From: Coleophora flavipennella
Lineage: Eukaryota; Arthropoda; Insecta; Lepidoptera; Coleophoridae
Length of the DNA stretch: 64,000 nucleotides
Direction: 5' to 3'
NCBI GenBank assembly: GCA_947284805.1
Contig: OX369267.1
Location: 16,180,382-16,244,381, forward strand
The translations under genes were made by a program, and so were the position numbers. Below, in pieces: positions 44,267-55,169 of the stretch; within the stretch, counting starts at the first letter, position 1, and each line of letters starts with the position of its first letter. The notes under the pieces are model-generated. The model had not been told where the DNA came from, did not search any database, and saw only the letters and a program-made list of their open reading frames with translations.

Positions 44267-44643
44267 GAACTGCAGAACTAACTTTCGTTTTTGACAGTTG
44301 ATAAAAAGTTACTCAAATGACTAGTAGTAAAATACCATATTGGTGATGCAAGTAATGCGAGATTGTGAACTGTCGAAAAATTGTGAACTGTAACATATTG
44401 TTTACAATTTCACTAGTGAGTTTACAATGTCACTAGTGAAATTGTGAACTGTAACATATTGTTTACAATTTCACTAGTGAGTTTACAATGTCACTAGTGA
44501 AATTGTAAACAATATGTTACAGTTCACAATTTTTCGACAGTTCACAATCTCGCATTACTTGCATCACCAATATGGTATTTTACTACTAGTCATTTGAGTA
44601 ACTTTTTATCAACTGTCAAAAACGAAAGTTAGTTCTGCAGTTC
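44267..44643. repeat. Perfect 153-bp inverted repeat with 71-bp spacer
   Basis: 44267-44419 and 44491-44643 are exact reverse complements by eye. The spacer (44420-44490) contains a second copy of the innermost arm sequence (TTTACAATTTCACTAGTGA). No ORF. Exact arm identity implies recent origin or gene conversion. Confidence 0.9.
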
Positions 44644-44689
44644 ATTACAATAACATTAAGCAAAGTGAAATACACTAAATAAATGAGCG

Positions 44690-44880
44690 ATGTTAGGTTC
44701 GGTCAGGAGAGCCTCGCGAACTGGGTAGCAGAATGCTTCGCAGCAGAAGAAATCATCGGTTTTATTCGGAGGTACAAGAATAGGCCGTGATATTGTGATT
44801 CGATTCACAATTTACCGTTATATTATAATCTAACTAGTGAGATTGTCATTTCGCGGTTCTCACAATATCCCGGTGACATA
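44690..44880. repeat. Fragment related to the 24.2-kb MITE
   Basis: GGTTCGGTCAGGAGAGC and TGGGTAGCAGAATGCTTCGC are inverse to the interior of 24189-24655. It directly follows the perfect palindrome, so both may belong to one larger element. Confidence 0.45.
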
Positions 44881-45780
44881 TACATATAACAAATGGCATA
44901 TTAAAGATGCTAGTAAGTGTTTATCATAAATATGTTCGTGCTGATGGTGGCGCATCGGGAGCCGGGTCGTTCCTTTCCCTCTAAAATGGTCGAGTTGATT
45001 GACTCTCGCGTTATACTCATGAATGGGTGCTGTCCGTGTGAAATGGCCTACTCTTGTCAAATACATTAAAATTTCTCCAGCCGCGAAAAATATTTTGTAC
45101 GGGGAGTAAATCACTAGCTATGTGGGTTACTTTCAAGAATCTTTTTTAATTAAATAATAAAACCGAACTCGAAAAAAATTTTTGAATGTGTCTCAAGACA
45201 ATATATTTTAAAAAATATTCTATAAAGTCATGTGCAAAAATATAAATCGCGTGGTTCTAATGTAAATACTGGCATGATTGATGGCCATTTACGATAATTT
45301 ATTTTAGAAGTTACACTATTTATTTAAAAAAAATATCTTCGATGGGTAAAAAAGATTTAGTCCTGTAGAGTAAGAGAAAAAAATAAGTAACAATAACAAT
45401 GTATTATTTTATTAAAAAAAATGTTACGAATAAACGGTTTTCTTAAGAATTGGCTTCTGCCGTTAGTCTAAATCAATAATTTTAATGTATTATTTCTCGT
45501 GTCATATTGTTTTCATGTTAAAATGACATTATTTGTTTAATATCAATGATTTTATTAACTGACCATTGTTTGTTTTCAGATCGTTAAAAAAAAACATTAC
45601 ATAAGTCATCCTTAAAATCATCCTTAGTGCCATTTTAGACAAAAAAAAATTGAACTGGAGGTACCTTTAATAGGTATTTTGAAAATAAAAAATCTAATTA
45701 TATCGAAATCGGTTAAGGAGTTTCTCCGCGAAACAAGGATACGGACTTACTAATTTTTTTTAGAACACTGTTTTGGCCTT
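44881..45780. other. Unresolved AT-rich stretch
   Basis: No gene found. Short ORF at 44860-45114 has no motif. The segment 45650-45760 (ATATCGAAATCGGTTAAGGAG) looks like the tail of a retroelement. Confidence 0.35.
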
Positions 45781-45792
45781 ATCTTCTATATA

Positions 45793-47297
45793 CGAGGGCA
45801 GTTTGACAACTCAATGACTTTAAGGTTGAATAAAAACTTTTTTAATATATTTTTTTGTCTCATATTTGGAAACTCACTACGAAGCGCACGCCGTTTTTTT
45901 TTAAAAATTTGGCGCGAAAACAAGCTTTTGACGTGATAACGTCTTATAATTCGATGGAGCCGGCTGCACGCACGAAAAAATGCGTCGTTACCTCGCTCTG
46001 AGGCGTTCCGTCGTTACCTCGCTCTGAGGCGTTCCGTGAGGCGTTCCGTTTTCGATATTATGAAACCATTCCATCAGTATTTTCTTATGACGTTGTCACG
46101 TTCAACTATCGTCAGTAAACCGACTTTACAGACAACCGTTTTTTAGAAACAAAAAAGTTAGGCGAGTTCTAAGTATTCTTTGACAATGGAGAAAAACGAG
46201 TTACGAGTGCTAATTAAACACTATTTTTTCCGTGGTAAAACAGTTAAGCAGACCGAAGACAAATTGAAAAAGTATTATGGTGATTCTGCGCCTTCTCATG
46301 GGATGGTACATAAGTGGTTCACTGAATTTCGCTGTGGACGTATTACCACTAATGACGCCGAGCGCCCAGGAAGGCCGATTGAGGTCACTACGGAGGGCAT
46401 GGTTAATAAAATACATTATATTGTTTTGGCAGACCGTCGAGTGAAGATACGCGAAATAAGTGATGCTGTGCACATCTCGACTGAACGAGTTTTTTATATT
46501 TTGCATGATATTCTGGGCATGAAAAAGCTTTCTGCAAGATGGGTGCCGCGTTTACTAACAGTCGACCAGAAACGAAATCGTGTAACAGCTTCTGAGGAAT
46601 GCCTAGCCATGTTTAATCGCAATCCGAGTGAGTTTATGCGTCGGTACATAACAGTTGACGAAACGTGGGTCCATCATTACACACCAGAGACTAAGCAACA
46701 GTCGAAGCAATGGACTTCTACCGGGGAACGTGCCCCAAAGAAGGCAAAAACTGTTTTCTCGGCTGGTAAAGTGATGGCCACAGTCTTTTGGGACAGCCAA
46801 GGGGTTATTTACATAGATTTTTTGGATAAAGGCAAGACAATAACCGGAGCTTACTATGCTGCATTGTTAGATAGATTCAATGAAAAGTTGATCAAGAAAC
46901 GACTGCATCTAGCAAAGAAAAAATTCTATTTCATCAGGATAATGCACCGGCCCACTCGTCTGCAATCGCGACATCAAAAATTTTCGAATTAGGATACGAA
47001 TTATTGCCACACCCTCCGTATTCGCCAGATTTAGCCCCCTGCGACTTTTTCCTCTTCCCAAACATGAAGAAATGGCTTGGCGGGCAAAGATTTTCGTCAA
47101 ACGAAGAGGTGGTAGCCGAAACTGAGGCCTATTTTTCAGGGTTTGAAAAAATATTTTTTTGATGGGTGTATGAGGTTGGAACATCGCTGGACTAAGTGCG
47201 TAGAGTTGAAAGGAGATTATGTAGAAAAATAAAAAAATATATATGTAAAAAGAGTGTTTCTTCTTTCCAATTTCATGGACTTATCAAACCGCCCTCG
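45793..47297 (+). mobile_element. mariner transposon (irritans/cecropia-like)
   Basis: 1505 bp with imperfect inverted repeats (CGAGGGCAGTTTGACAAC at the left; the complement of ...GTTTGATAAGTCC at the right reads CGAGGGCGGTTTGA). TA lies on both sides (45791-45792, 47298-47299). It holds one transposase gene, damaged by two frameshifts. The insertion point is 11 bp inside a Helitron. Confidence 0.9.
46186..47232 (+). pseudogene. mariner transposase, two frameshifts
   Basis: Cuts and pastes mariner by a DD34D nuclease. ATG at 46186. The N-terminal part has paired helix-turn-helix domains (LIKHYFFRGKTVKQTE; RVKIREISDAV), linker WVPRLLT, then VDETW with the first Asp. At about 46917-46923 an A-run appears one base short and the frame shifts; the next frame holds HQDNAPAH (second Asp) and YSPDLAPCDFF (third Asp, 35 residues on, that is DD34D). 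A second shift lies in the T-run at about 47149-47161, after which the frame ends GDYVEK and stop at 47230-47232. Both breaks are in homopolymers, so sequencing error is possible; otherwise the gene is dead. Confidence 0.88.
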
Positions 47298-47599
47298 TAT
47301 ATAAAAATGAATCCCTATTTCCCTTGGTCACGGCATCACGCGTGAACGGCTGGACCGATTTCGCTAATTCTTTTTTTGTCGAGTTCGTTCTTGTCAGGAG
47401 AAGGTTCTTAAGTAGGGTAGGGTAGGGTAGGGTAGGGTAGGGTAGTGTAGTGTAGTGTAGTTTAGTGTAGTGTAGTGTATGGTAGAGTAGTGTAGTGTAG
47501 TGTAGGGTAGGGTAGTGTGGGGTAGGGAAGGGTAGGGTAGGACAGGGTAGGGTAGTGTAGTGTAAGGTGGTACGAAGTTCGCCGGGAATACTAGTAAAG

Positions 47600-48425
47600 T
47601 GTTAATGATAAGGAGTGCATTTTCGAATTCGTCGCTTCAAAGTAAAAAATCGGGAATCGTGGTTAGAAAATAAAATAATAAAATAGAAATAATGTTAATT
47701 AAGGCGAGCCATTGGTTATAACAATTGTCTCTGTCTTTTTCTTTACGTTACTTTTGCTTTTTTTCGTTTCAATTAAAAACTATATAATTAATTTAAAAAA
47801 AAAACAGCTGGCATATTGAAGTGTGTTTAGTTAGACTAATCGATTAAGAAAGTTAAGAGATACTAAATCGGTCTAGTTTACCTATAGAATGCAAATCTGT
47901 GTTTTAAAAGAGGTATCTTTGATACATTTTTTTCGTGTTTCTGCAACTGACAAAATGAAGCCATTGAAATGAAGAATCAGGTTATAAAATATCACTAACA
48001 TATGTTATGTAATTGCTGAGAATAGTCGAGATCCCTGCGACTTTACGTAAATTTTCTGCCTTTACGTAAACAACTTTAAAGAAAAAACACGCACTTGAAC
48101 TCCAATACAATGCACTGTTACGAATAAGTGTCATTGCTCAACAATCCGAATTCACCAGTTTAATGCGGTTCTAACCAGTGTCAATCTTGCTTGGAATTTG
48201 TTCAAAATGGCGGCGGTTTTGAGGTTATTAAAATTAAAACATTGCGTGTCCACTGTCTTGGCAGCTAATTCGTTATTGATGTGCGTGAGACAAACTCATG
48301 GGGGTCTAGATTAACAGTTGTTGTAACTGTTAATTGAAGTTGTAGTTCAATGGCGAACAAAATATTTACCCTACTGTTAAAAACGAGCGTAATGTTCTTC
48401 GGGTGTAGGTATGTATTTTTTTAAA
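47600..48425. other. Single-copy-looking stretch with a possible first exon
   Basis: No repeats recognised over 800 bp, unusual in this window. It contains the 48207 ORF. Confidence 0.4.
48207..48284 (+). CDS. Possible first coding exon with mitochondrial-type presequence
   Basis: ATG at 48207 in a strong context (TCAAAATGG). The encoded start MAAVLRLLKLKHCVSTVLAA is basic, without acidic residues and rich in Leu/Ala, like a mitochondrial targeting peptide. A possible splice donor, TGC|GTGAGA, lies at 48284/48285; without splicing the frame stops at 48312 after 35 codons. No downstream exon is identified, so this rests on peptide character alone. Confidence 0.25.
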
Positions 48426-48432
48426 TTTTATA

Positions 48433-48750
48433 TTCACAATTGGTAAGCCCTTGACAACATCTCACCTGGTGGTAAGTGACGATGTTGCCGAAGATGGAAG
48501 CGAGCTTACCAAGATTCCCCAACGCAATGGGGAACTGGCTATCTTATCTTCATGCCGGAACACACTAATGATATCAACATTGATATTTGGCGGCAAGACT
48601 TACATAAGATGGTGGTAGCTAGAGCCAGGCGGGCTTAGAAAATCCCCTACCACCAACCAAACCGAGTCATACAATTGCCCCCGCCGGGAATCGAACCCGC
48701 GACCTCCTGTGTAAAGCCAGTGAACTTTGCCTCTGAGCTACGGAGGCGGT
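48433..48750 (-). mobile_element. SINE-B, complete copy
   Basis: Minus-strand head at the right: complement of CTCTGAGCTACGGAGG (A box) and GGGAATCGAACCCGCGACC (B box). The body is intact. It sits between single-copy DNA and a GTGT-MITE. Confidence 0.85.
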
Positions 48751-48780
48751 TAAAAGGTATTAAGTAAATAGGTGTTTATA

Positions 48781-49059
48781 CAGGTGTAACAAAATTGGTG
48801 AAGGTTACACATCATACTGAATGACTTTCCCCGAGGAACCCGTAGTTAATTCACATTAATAATAGTAGTTAATTCACGTAGTTAATTAAACATTTGGATC
48901 TTCTATACAAAAATGCACAAAGTTGGTCGATCAGCTGATCGATTCGTATGAATAGTTAATTTTTCTTTGCGATTTCAGCAAAGTCGTAGAAAAAAAGTTG
49001 TTCAGTATGATGAGTAGAAGCCCCAGTAACGGGACCTACACCAATTTTGTTACACCCTG
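48781..49059. mobile_element. GTGT-MITE, both ends present
   Basis: Starts CAGGTGTAACAAAATTGG and ends CCAATTTTGTTACACCCTG, with TA on each side. The interior has TTGGTCGATCAGCTGATCGA and AAGTTGTTCAGTATGATGAG. 279 bp and non-coding. Confidence 0.8.
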
Positions 49060-49095
49060 TATAACTAAAAGTTTGTCGGTTTTTTTTACATATTT

Positions 49096-49235
49096 TTTTT
49101 ATTCGCAATTGGTAAGCCCTTGGCATCATCACACCTGATGGTAAGTGACGATGATGCCGAAGATGGAAGCGGGCTTATCAGGATTTCCCAACGCAATGGG
49201 GGGATCTGGCTATCCTATCTTTAAGGTTTTTCAAA
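49096..49235 (-). mobile_element. SINE-B 3' fragment
   Basis: GCAATTGGTAAGCCCTTGGC to CCAACGCAATGGGG; the head is absent. Confidence 0.65.
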
Positions 49236-49377
49236 ATGAGCTTATTTACAAGTATTTTAGGCTTTAGTTGTATTTTTACCATTTAACAATCTAAAACCCT
49301 TGTCGACTATACATATAATATGTACTACATGAAAGTTTTTTATTTAAACCGAAAGTGACGTTTCTGTCAGAATTGCT

Positions 49378-49775
49378 TTGCGTAAGTGGCAGTGGGCGGG
49401 GCACATAGCTCGTAGAAAGATGGCCGTTGGGGCAGTAAAGTTCATGAGTGGCGACTGTGCACCGGAAAACGTAGCGTAGGCAGGCCTCCCACTCGGTGGA
49501 CCGATGACCTGGTGAAGGTCGCGTGAAGCCGTCTGCATCGTCAATTTTTATTTTATTTTATTTACAATTGGGAACCCCTTGGCATTATCGATGTTAGGTA
49601 AGTGACGATGATGCCGAAGATGGAAGCGGGCTGGCCAAGATTCCCCAACGCGATGGAAAACCGTCTATGTTATCTTCAAGCAGGAACACATCAATGTTGT
49701 TAGCATCCTTGGAGGAAGGCCTAATATGTCCAACAGTGGACGTCCTTCGGCTGATACGATGATGATGACGTTTCT
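49378..49775 (+). mobile_element. RTE-type LINE 3' end with nested SINE-B piece
   Basis: RTE C-terminal block from AAGTGGCAGTGGGCGGGGC to GACCTGGTGAAGGTCGCG, interrupted at about 49540-49715 by a minus-strand SINE-B 3' fragment (CAATTGGGAACCCCTTGGC to AACACATCAATG), then resuming CATCCTTGGAGGAAGGCC and GTGGACGTCCTTCGGCTGAT with (GAT)n tail. Confidence 0.7.
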
Positions 49776-50094
49776 GTGTGACGTCAGCCATGGGCTGAGT
49801 TATACACATGTCTGTATTATTTCTGGCGGTTGCAAACGTTTGGCTCTCGCTTAATATTTGACATTGCGTTTTACACGCCAATGAAAACGTCACTGTTTTA
49901 CGTTATGATTTTATCTTTTGTGAAAAGTTACGCACGCAAGTGTTAGTTAGTCAGAGGATAATGTGGAATTATATTCCAAAGTAGCATGATTCAGTAAGCT
50001 TCGTTTTAAAACTGCCTCGGCAGTGGAAATTAATTATTTTGCAGAATATCTACCTATCAAAAAGCCAATTACTCCTTGCCTGCATCTGTGTTTC

Positions 50095-50245
50095 CCGACT
50101 CTTACAATTTGGGGATCCTTAAAGCGAGAGTGAATATGCATTATTTAAGTTTTTGTGTACCATCCTCGACTACATCGTCACTTACCATCAGGTGAGATTT
50201 AGTCAAACGCACTAAAATTTTTAATTAAAAAAAAGGATATTAAAT
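50095..50245 (+). mobile_element. LINE 3' end
   Basis: GAGAGTGAATATGCATTATT, CCATCCTCGACTACATCGTC and TCACTTACCATCAGGTGAG; same family as 56018-56130. Confidence 0.6.
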
Positions 50246-50561
50246 AATTGACAACGTTAAGAACAACCGACTTCATTCACAAAATTGCGGCGTTAATCCT
50301 ACGACGTGTTTTTCCAGTGGCTGGTACACACTTAAAAGTCCATATCTTGAACGTTACTGAACCAATTTTTATTAAATTTCACTGTTCCCTAAGTTGAAAG
50401 GTGAACAATCGAATAAAAAAATTATTATTGCATTTCAAGTTCTAGTTTCTGAGAAATACATGGACACTTACATTAAAACATAGACTTATAAAACTTGGCC
50501 CCTAGGTACTAAAATAGACGAATATTGTGCATTTCTAACAATATTCCATACATATTTAACC

Positions 50562-50872
50562 TCCGTGGCGTAATGGTTAGTCCATTCGCTTCACACCAAG
50601 AGGTCGCGGGTTTGATTCCCGGCGGCATCAACTTTGTAAGACTCGGTTTGGTTGGTGGTAGGTCATTTTCATATCTCGCCTGGCTAGCTACCACCATCTT
50701 ACCTAAGTCTTGCCGCCAAACATCAGTGTTAACAGCATTGATGTGTTCCGGCTTGAAGATAAGATAGCCAGATCCCCATTGCTTTGGGGAATCTTGGTAA
50801 GCCCGCTTCCATATTCGGCATCATCGTCACTTACCATCAGGTGAGATGATGCCAAGGGCTTACCAATTGTGA
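50562..50872 (+). mobile_element. SINE-B variant with a different tRNA head
   Basis: Head CCTCCGTGGCGTAATGGTTA with B box GGTTTGATTCC; the body matches SINE-B (TTGCCGCCAAACATC, AGGTGAGATGATGCCAAGGG). The A-box region resembles a different tRNA from that of the standard copies. Confidence 0.75.
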
Positions 50873-51411
50873 ACAAAAAAAGATAGGGGTCGAATTGATA
50901 ACCTCCTTTTTTGAAGACGATAAAAAACAGGACAGAAAGAAAATTCAGCAACATTTATATTTTTTAGAGATTCAAAATGGATCTTGGCTTCCGACACTAG
51001 CAGACGACACTTGGCTTGGCTTATACGTTTTTATTTTTTCGATTAAGTTAATAAGTTTAATTCTATTGTCGTTCGTGTGTTTTCATACAAAAATAAATTC
51101 GGCCAATTTTTGTTTATTTATAATCAGTATTTTAAAAAAAACGAGACGTTAAAGCCTAGCTTTTGTTCTGACTGACAACCTTTCAAAAATTGGTCCAAAT
51201 CGGAAAAGTCGCAGCTTCACAATCCTCGTAATTCTGTTTTAGAGGAGCCTGTAAATGCGCAGACATATATTAGATCATCCTCATTTTAAAGGAATCATAT
51301 TGTAGAAGCACCACGCATGAACTATGACGTCGCACACCAGCAAGGCGAGGCTCCACGTCACAGCTCGTCACTGGATCTAAATTTACTGAAAGACTGTGCC
51401 AATCGCGTAAC

Positions 51412-51746
51412 TACTACGTCTGTAGAATCGTGGGTATTATAAAATCTGGTTCAGATGCGTTTGGGTTATAAATTGGTGTTATCTTGGGGGCTGGTTATAA
51501 AAAGATGCTACGACAACCAGATCTGTGGCACCCCATCTCCTCCCTAGGGTGTCTGTCGTAAGAGGCGACTTAGGGTACTACGTCTGTGGAATCGTGGGTG
51601 AGTATTACAAAATCTGGTTCAGATGCGTTTGGGTTATAAATAGGTGTAATCTTGGGGGCTGGGTATAAAGTGATAATGCGACACCTGGACCTGTGGCACT
51701 CCATCTCCTCCCAAGGGTGTCTATCGTAAGGGGCGACTAAGGGACA
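51412..51746 (+). repeat. Two tandem 167-bp monomers
   Basis: CTACGTCTGTAGAATCGTGG ... GTCGTAAGAGGCGACTTAGG is repeated once with few changes at 51579. The segment CCATCTCCTCCCNAGGGTGTC resembles 5' regions of RTE-like LINEs as I recall, so these could be tandem promoter monomers; this is inference. Confidence 0.55.
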
Positions 51747-51859
51747 TAAAACGGATGATGTGCAGCAGCGTAATTTTGTAACACGACGTATAGGTATGGT
51801 AATGTATGGGTATGGGCGTGGGTGAATGACCGTGCGTGCTCACATATAATGATAATAAT

Positions 51860-52108
51860 AATAATCATCATCATATCAGTCGAAGGACGTCCACTGCTGG
51901 ACATAGGCCTCCCCCAAGGATTTCCACGACGACCGGTTCTGCGCTACCCGCATCCAGCGGCTTCCCGCGAAGTTAAGTGGCAGTGGGCGGGGCACATTGC
52001 TCGTGGAACAGATGGCCGTTGGGGCAGTAAAGTTCTCGAGTGGCGACCACGCACCGGAAAACGTAGTGTAGGCAGGCCTCCCACTCGGTGGACCGATGAC
52101 CTGGTGAT
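51860..52108. mobile_element. Two RTE 3' ends joined head to head
   Basis: 51860-51970 is a minus-strand RTE end ((GAT)n tail complement, GTCCACTGCTGGACATAGG, GCATCCAGCGGCTTCCCGCG). It switches at about 51970 to a plus-strand RTE block (AAGTTAAGTGGCAGTGGGCG to GACCGATGACCTGGTGATAA) that stops before its own 3' end. The plus piece would encode the missing upstream part of the minus piece. Confidence 0.7.
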
Positions 52109-53925
52109 AATAATCAAATATATAAAAAAGTAAGTGTGTGGTTTTATGAACCACGGTAAAAGTGAAACTTTACAGAGGACGAAACGATCATGGCTGCTCT
52201 CGCTACGATACAGAGGACGAAACGATCATACCGTCAGACGAAAGCGACCGTCACGCGACATGCAACACACAGACGAAAACAATTTACACGATGTAATAAA
52301 AGTTTAACTTTAATAATAAAAACATTTATTTCTCACCACAAAGCTACAAATTATACACAAGTAAAAGGAGCAATTATATGGTCAAAACAACAGTTGTTTG
52401 TGGGAGACTGGGTACAGATAGATGAATTTAATTGCAGATGAAATATAAGACCTAGAAAGAAATACCTTAGAATTACAAAAACAATACACACTTGAATCAA
52501 AATCACAAATCACAAAAAAACCTTAAATGTGTCTTACCCGAGATGGGTCTTTTGAAAGAGTATCAGGTCATTAATGTTTTGCCTTAGGGTAAAACGATAG
52601 TAACATTATATATCATTGGGGTAAAAAGTACGCTGAGCTAAGCCTTTTGTATTGCTTTTGTGTTTTCCTTTTTTTTTTTAAATAATATTCCTTTGATGTT
52701 AGTATAGTAGGTATTTATAGGTAAAAAAAATTCATTGTTTTTTTTGTTTATCTTCTCTTTTTTTTTTTTTATGTTTTGTTTGTGTACTTTATAGCAATAC
52801 AATAAATAATTAATTCACTTTTCATGTAAAAAAATATACTGTAGACCCTGTTTTTGGCATTAATTGCAAAATTTGTCGAAAACAAACAGTTGATGTTGAA
52901 TGACACCCAACAAATACGTTAGATATTATTTTAACACGTCTCAATCTGCGCGGATTAAGTCATCTTAAAGCCTTAATCACTTTCATCTTGTTAACATAAT
53001 GCTAACTTATTTCGGACTAATTAGATGATCAGTTAAAACTGTCATTTTAGTGTGATCACTTACCTATATAATTTTTTATAGGTCTTTAGAAGTATATTTT
53101 TTTTTAATTGATGACACTCGTTTATTTGTCACTGAAATCACACACATATTATTATACAATATAACATTTAAAAATTCATTTACGGTATAAATACATCGTC
53201 ATCTAATCTAATTCTAACTAACTAATCTGAGGAATCGAAGAGTCCGCCCGGAGTCATCCCTGGCGCAAAGGTTGCCATCGTGAGATAACATGATTTGAAA
53301 TGTTGAATATGATCATTTACTTTTGACGCTGACTGTACAAATTTATCGCTGTAATTACAGCGATTAGTAAATTAACTTATCGTGTTCAACTGTATGCCTG
53401 TATGCTTTGTGAGTCACTCAGTTTTTAGTAAAAAAATAATTTGACTAATATGTTTATAATCATGCGTAAAGAAAGCTTAGGTGACAGTATATCTAGATGT
53501 GATGATCTTTGTTAACTGTAGTAAAGCTGCTATCAACATCAACAGATTAAACTATAATCTTTGTTAAGGCTCCTCCGTCCGTAAAATTAGCAACTCGATT
53601 CTCGATGTTTGAAACATCGAGCGAGATATAATTAAGGTATTGTCAGCTCGTACTGCAACGTGGCTGTTACGTCAATCGCTGCGGACGAATCGTGCGATTT
53701 TTTTTTTTTGCATTATATATGAAATAAGAAGAATTTTCAAAAAGTAGAAAAAAAAAATACATTATTTTGTTAAAAAGTTCATAAATTATCATAATGTTTC
53801 GATTAAAATTCCAGCAGTTCTATGGAACTAGAAAAAAAGGGTGCAATAGGATAGTTTTTCGTTAGTTCTGTGTATTGAAATAGAATTCGAGGAAATTAAA
53901 ATCACTACTCATATCCTGTAAATTA
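52109..53925. other. Long stretch without recognised genes
   Basis: About 1.8 kb of AT-rich DNA. ACAGAGGACGAAACGATCAT occurs twice (52173, 52211). A small imperfect palindrome CTCGATGTTTGAAACATCGAG lies at about 53602-53622. The 83-codon ORF at 52190-52441 has no motif. Low repeat content, but no exon is recognised. Confidence 0.4.
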
Positions 53926-53927
53926 TA

Positions 53928-54194
53928 TAGGGTGACCTCAAATTAGTTCTTGATAGCAAAGGATATGAATGTACTCGTGATTACAAACAACTTTCCCAAA
54001 GAAACTATATGTGAAATATGAAAAAAAAATTTTCGCCCTCGATACATAATAAGTTATCAAATCGGCAAAAATGTATCAAGGACCAAATTTTTTTTTTCAT
54101 ATTTGACATAATATAGTTTCTTTGGGAAAGTTGTTTGTAATCACGAGTACATGCATATCCTTTGTTATCAAGAACTAATTAAAAGTCATCCTAT
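53928..54194. mobile_element. Foldback MITE with about 100-bp arms
   Basis: Left TAGGGTGACCTCAAATTAGT... and right ...AATTAAAAGTCATCCTA are inverse, with exact blocks such as TGATTACAAACAACTTTCCC and its complement inside. TATA-type flanks. It borders a SINE-A fragment on the right. Confidence 0.75.
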
Positions 54195-54345
54195 ATACGT
54201 CCCCCACCGAGGGGCTCGAGCCTACCCTGAATTAGGGCGATCGGGCCTTAGTCGACCACGCGGGCCCAGTGCGGGTTGGTCAACTTCACACACAACCTTC
54301 GAGTTTCTTCCAGATGTATGCAGGTTTCCTCACGATGTTTTCCTT
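54195..54345 (-). mobile_element. SINE-A body fragment
   Basis: CGAGGGGCTCGAGCCTACCC, GATCGGGCCTTAGTCGACCA and CACACAACCTTCGAGTTTC. The head is missing. Confidence 0.7.
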
Positions 54346-54524
54346 CCTGTAAATTACAAATCAGTTCTTTTTTCGATAAAACAATCCTTAATTGAAGTAA
54401 AAAGTGGTTACAAAGCCACGGCGGTATAAGCCTTAAATCTTACTCAAACTGCGACATGCTCGCAAAATCTTGCGGTATTCGCCCTTAATAGTGTTGAAAG
54501 AGGATTTAAATAAGTGTTTATAGA

Positions 54525-54775
54525 CGCAGTATTTTTACCCGATCGCCCAAAACGGAGGGAAATGTTATTCGGGTGCTTTTATGTATGTATGTATGTATGT
54601 TTCTTTGGCTGAGCCTGTAGCCTAATCGGTTTCATGGATTCTGGAGTGCGAGGTGTCGTTAGATTCGCCTTGATCCCGCGATTTATATATAGGATACATA
54701 TTTACCCCGCTGCCCAAAAAACAGAGGGTAAGTTGCTTATGCAATTGGGTTTTTAATTTTTAATAAAATTGGTGA
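54525..54775 (+). repeat. TAGCCTAAACGGCTTG-type repeat, second copy
   Basis: GTATGTATGTATGTATG, GAGCCTGTAGCCTAATCGG, GATTCGCCTTGATCCCGCGA and a GGGTTTTTAATTTTT end; parallel to 32110-32395. Confidence 0.55.
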
Positions 54776-54832
54776 TTGGTAGACGAATACTTTAAGGAGC
54801 TACGCCTAGATAATAAAGTCAAAATAATGTAA

Positions 54833-55047
54833 TCTAAATATATATAAGTCAAAGGTGACTGACTGACTGACTGACTTACATAGTGATCTATCAACGCACA
54901 GCCCAAACCACTGGACGGATCGGGCTGAAATTTGACATGCAGGTAGATGTTATGACGTAGGCATCCGCTAAGAAAGGATTTTGGGAAATTCCCACGGGAA
55001 CCGCAAAAATCGGGATCTGCGCGGGCGATGCTGCGGGCATCCACTAG
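54833..55047 (+). mobile_element. Short Helitron, 215 bp
   Basis: Starts TCTAAATATATATAAGTC after A and ends GATGCTGCGGGCATCCACTAG before T. Includes (TGAC)n at 54854-54877, CACTGGACGGATCGGGCTG and AGGCATCCGCTAAGAAAGG. The hairpin region GCGGGCGATGCTGCGGGC is close to the 3' end. Confidence 0.75.
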
Positions 55048-55169
55048 TTTATAGTAATATTTCTCTTTTATTTTAAGGGTGAGTGAAGTCATCAAGACGT
55101 GTTCGATACTTGAAACTTTTATATCGATATATTGAACAAGAAATATCGATATATCGATACATTATGTAT

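Larger units (their letters stand above)
45782..47594 (+). mobile_element. Helitron interrupted by mariner
   Basis: Starts TCTTCTATATA after A at 45781; after the mariner it continues TAAAAATGAATCCC..., ACGGCTGGACCGATTTCGC, then a GTAGG/GTAGT pentamer array (47413-47565) and ends ACGAAGTTCGCCGGGAATACTAG before T (47595). Without mariner the element is about 305 bp. Non-coding. Confidence 0.75.

Noticed and set aside
46909..47184. 91-codon minus-strand ORF in mariner
   Set aside because: Shadow of the transposase frame on the opposite strand.
52190..52441. 83-codon basic ORF
   Set aside because: No motif, contains a repeated 20-mer at its start, and no gene context.
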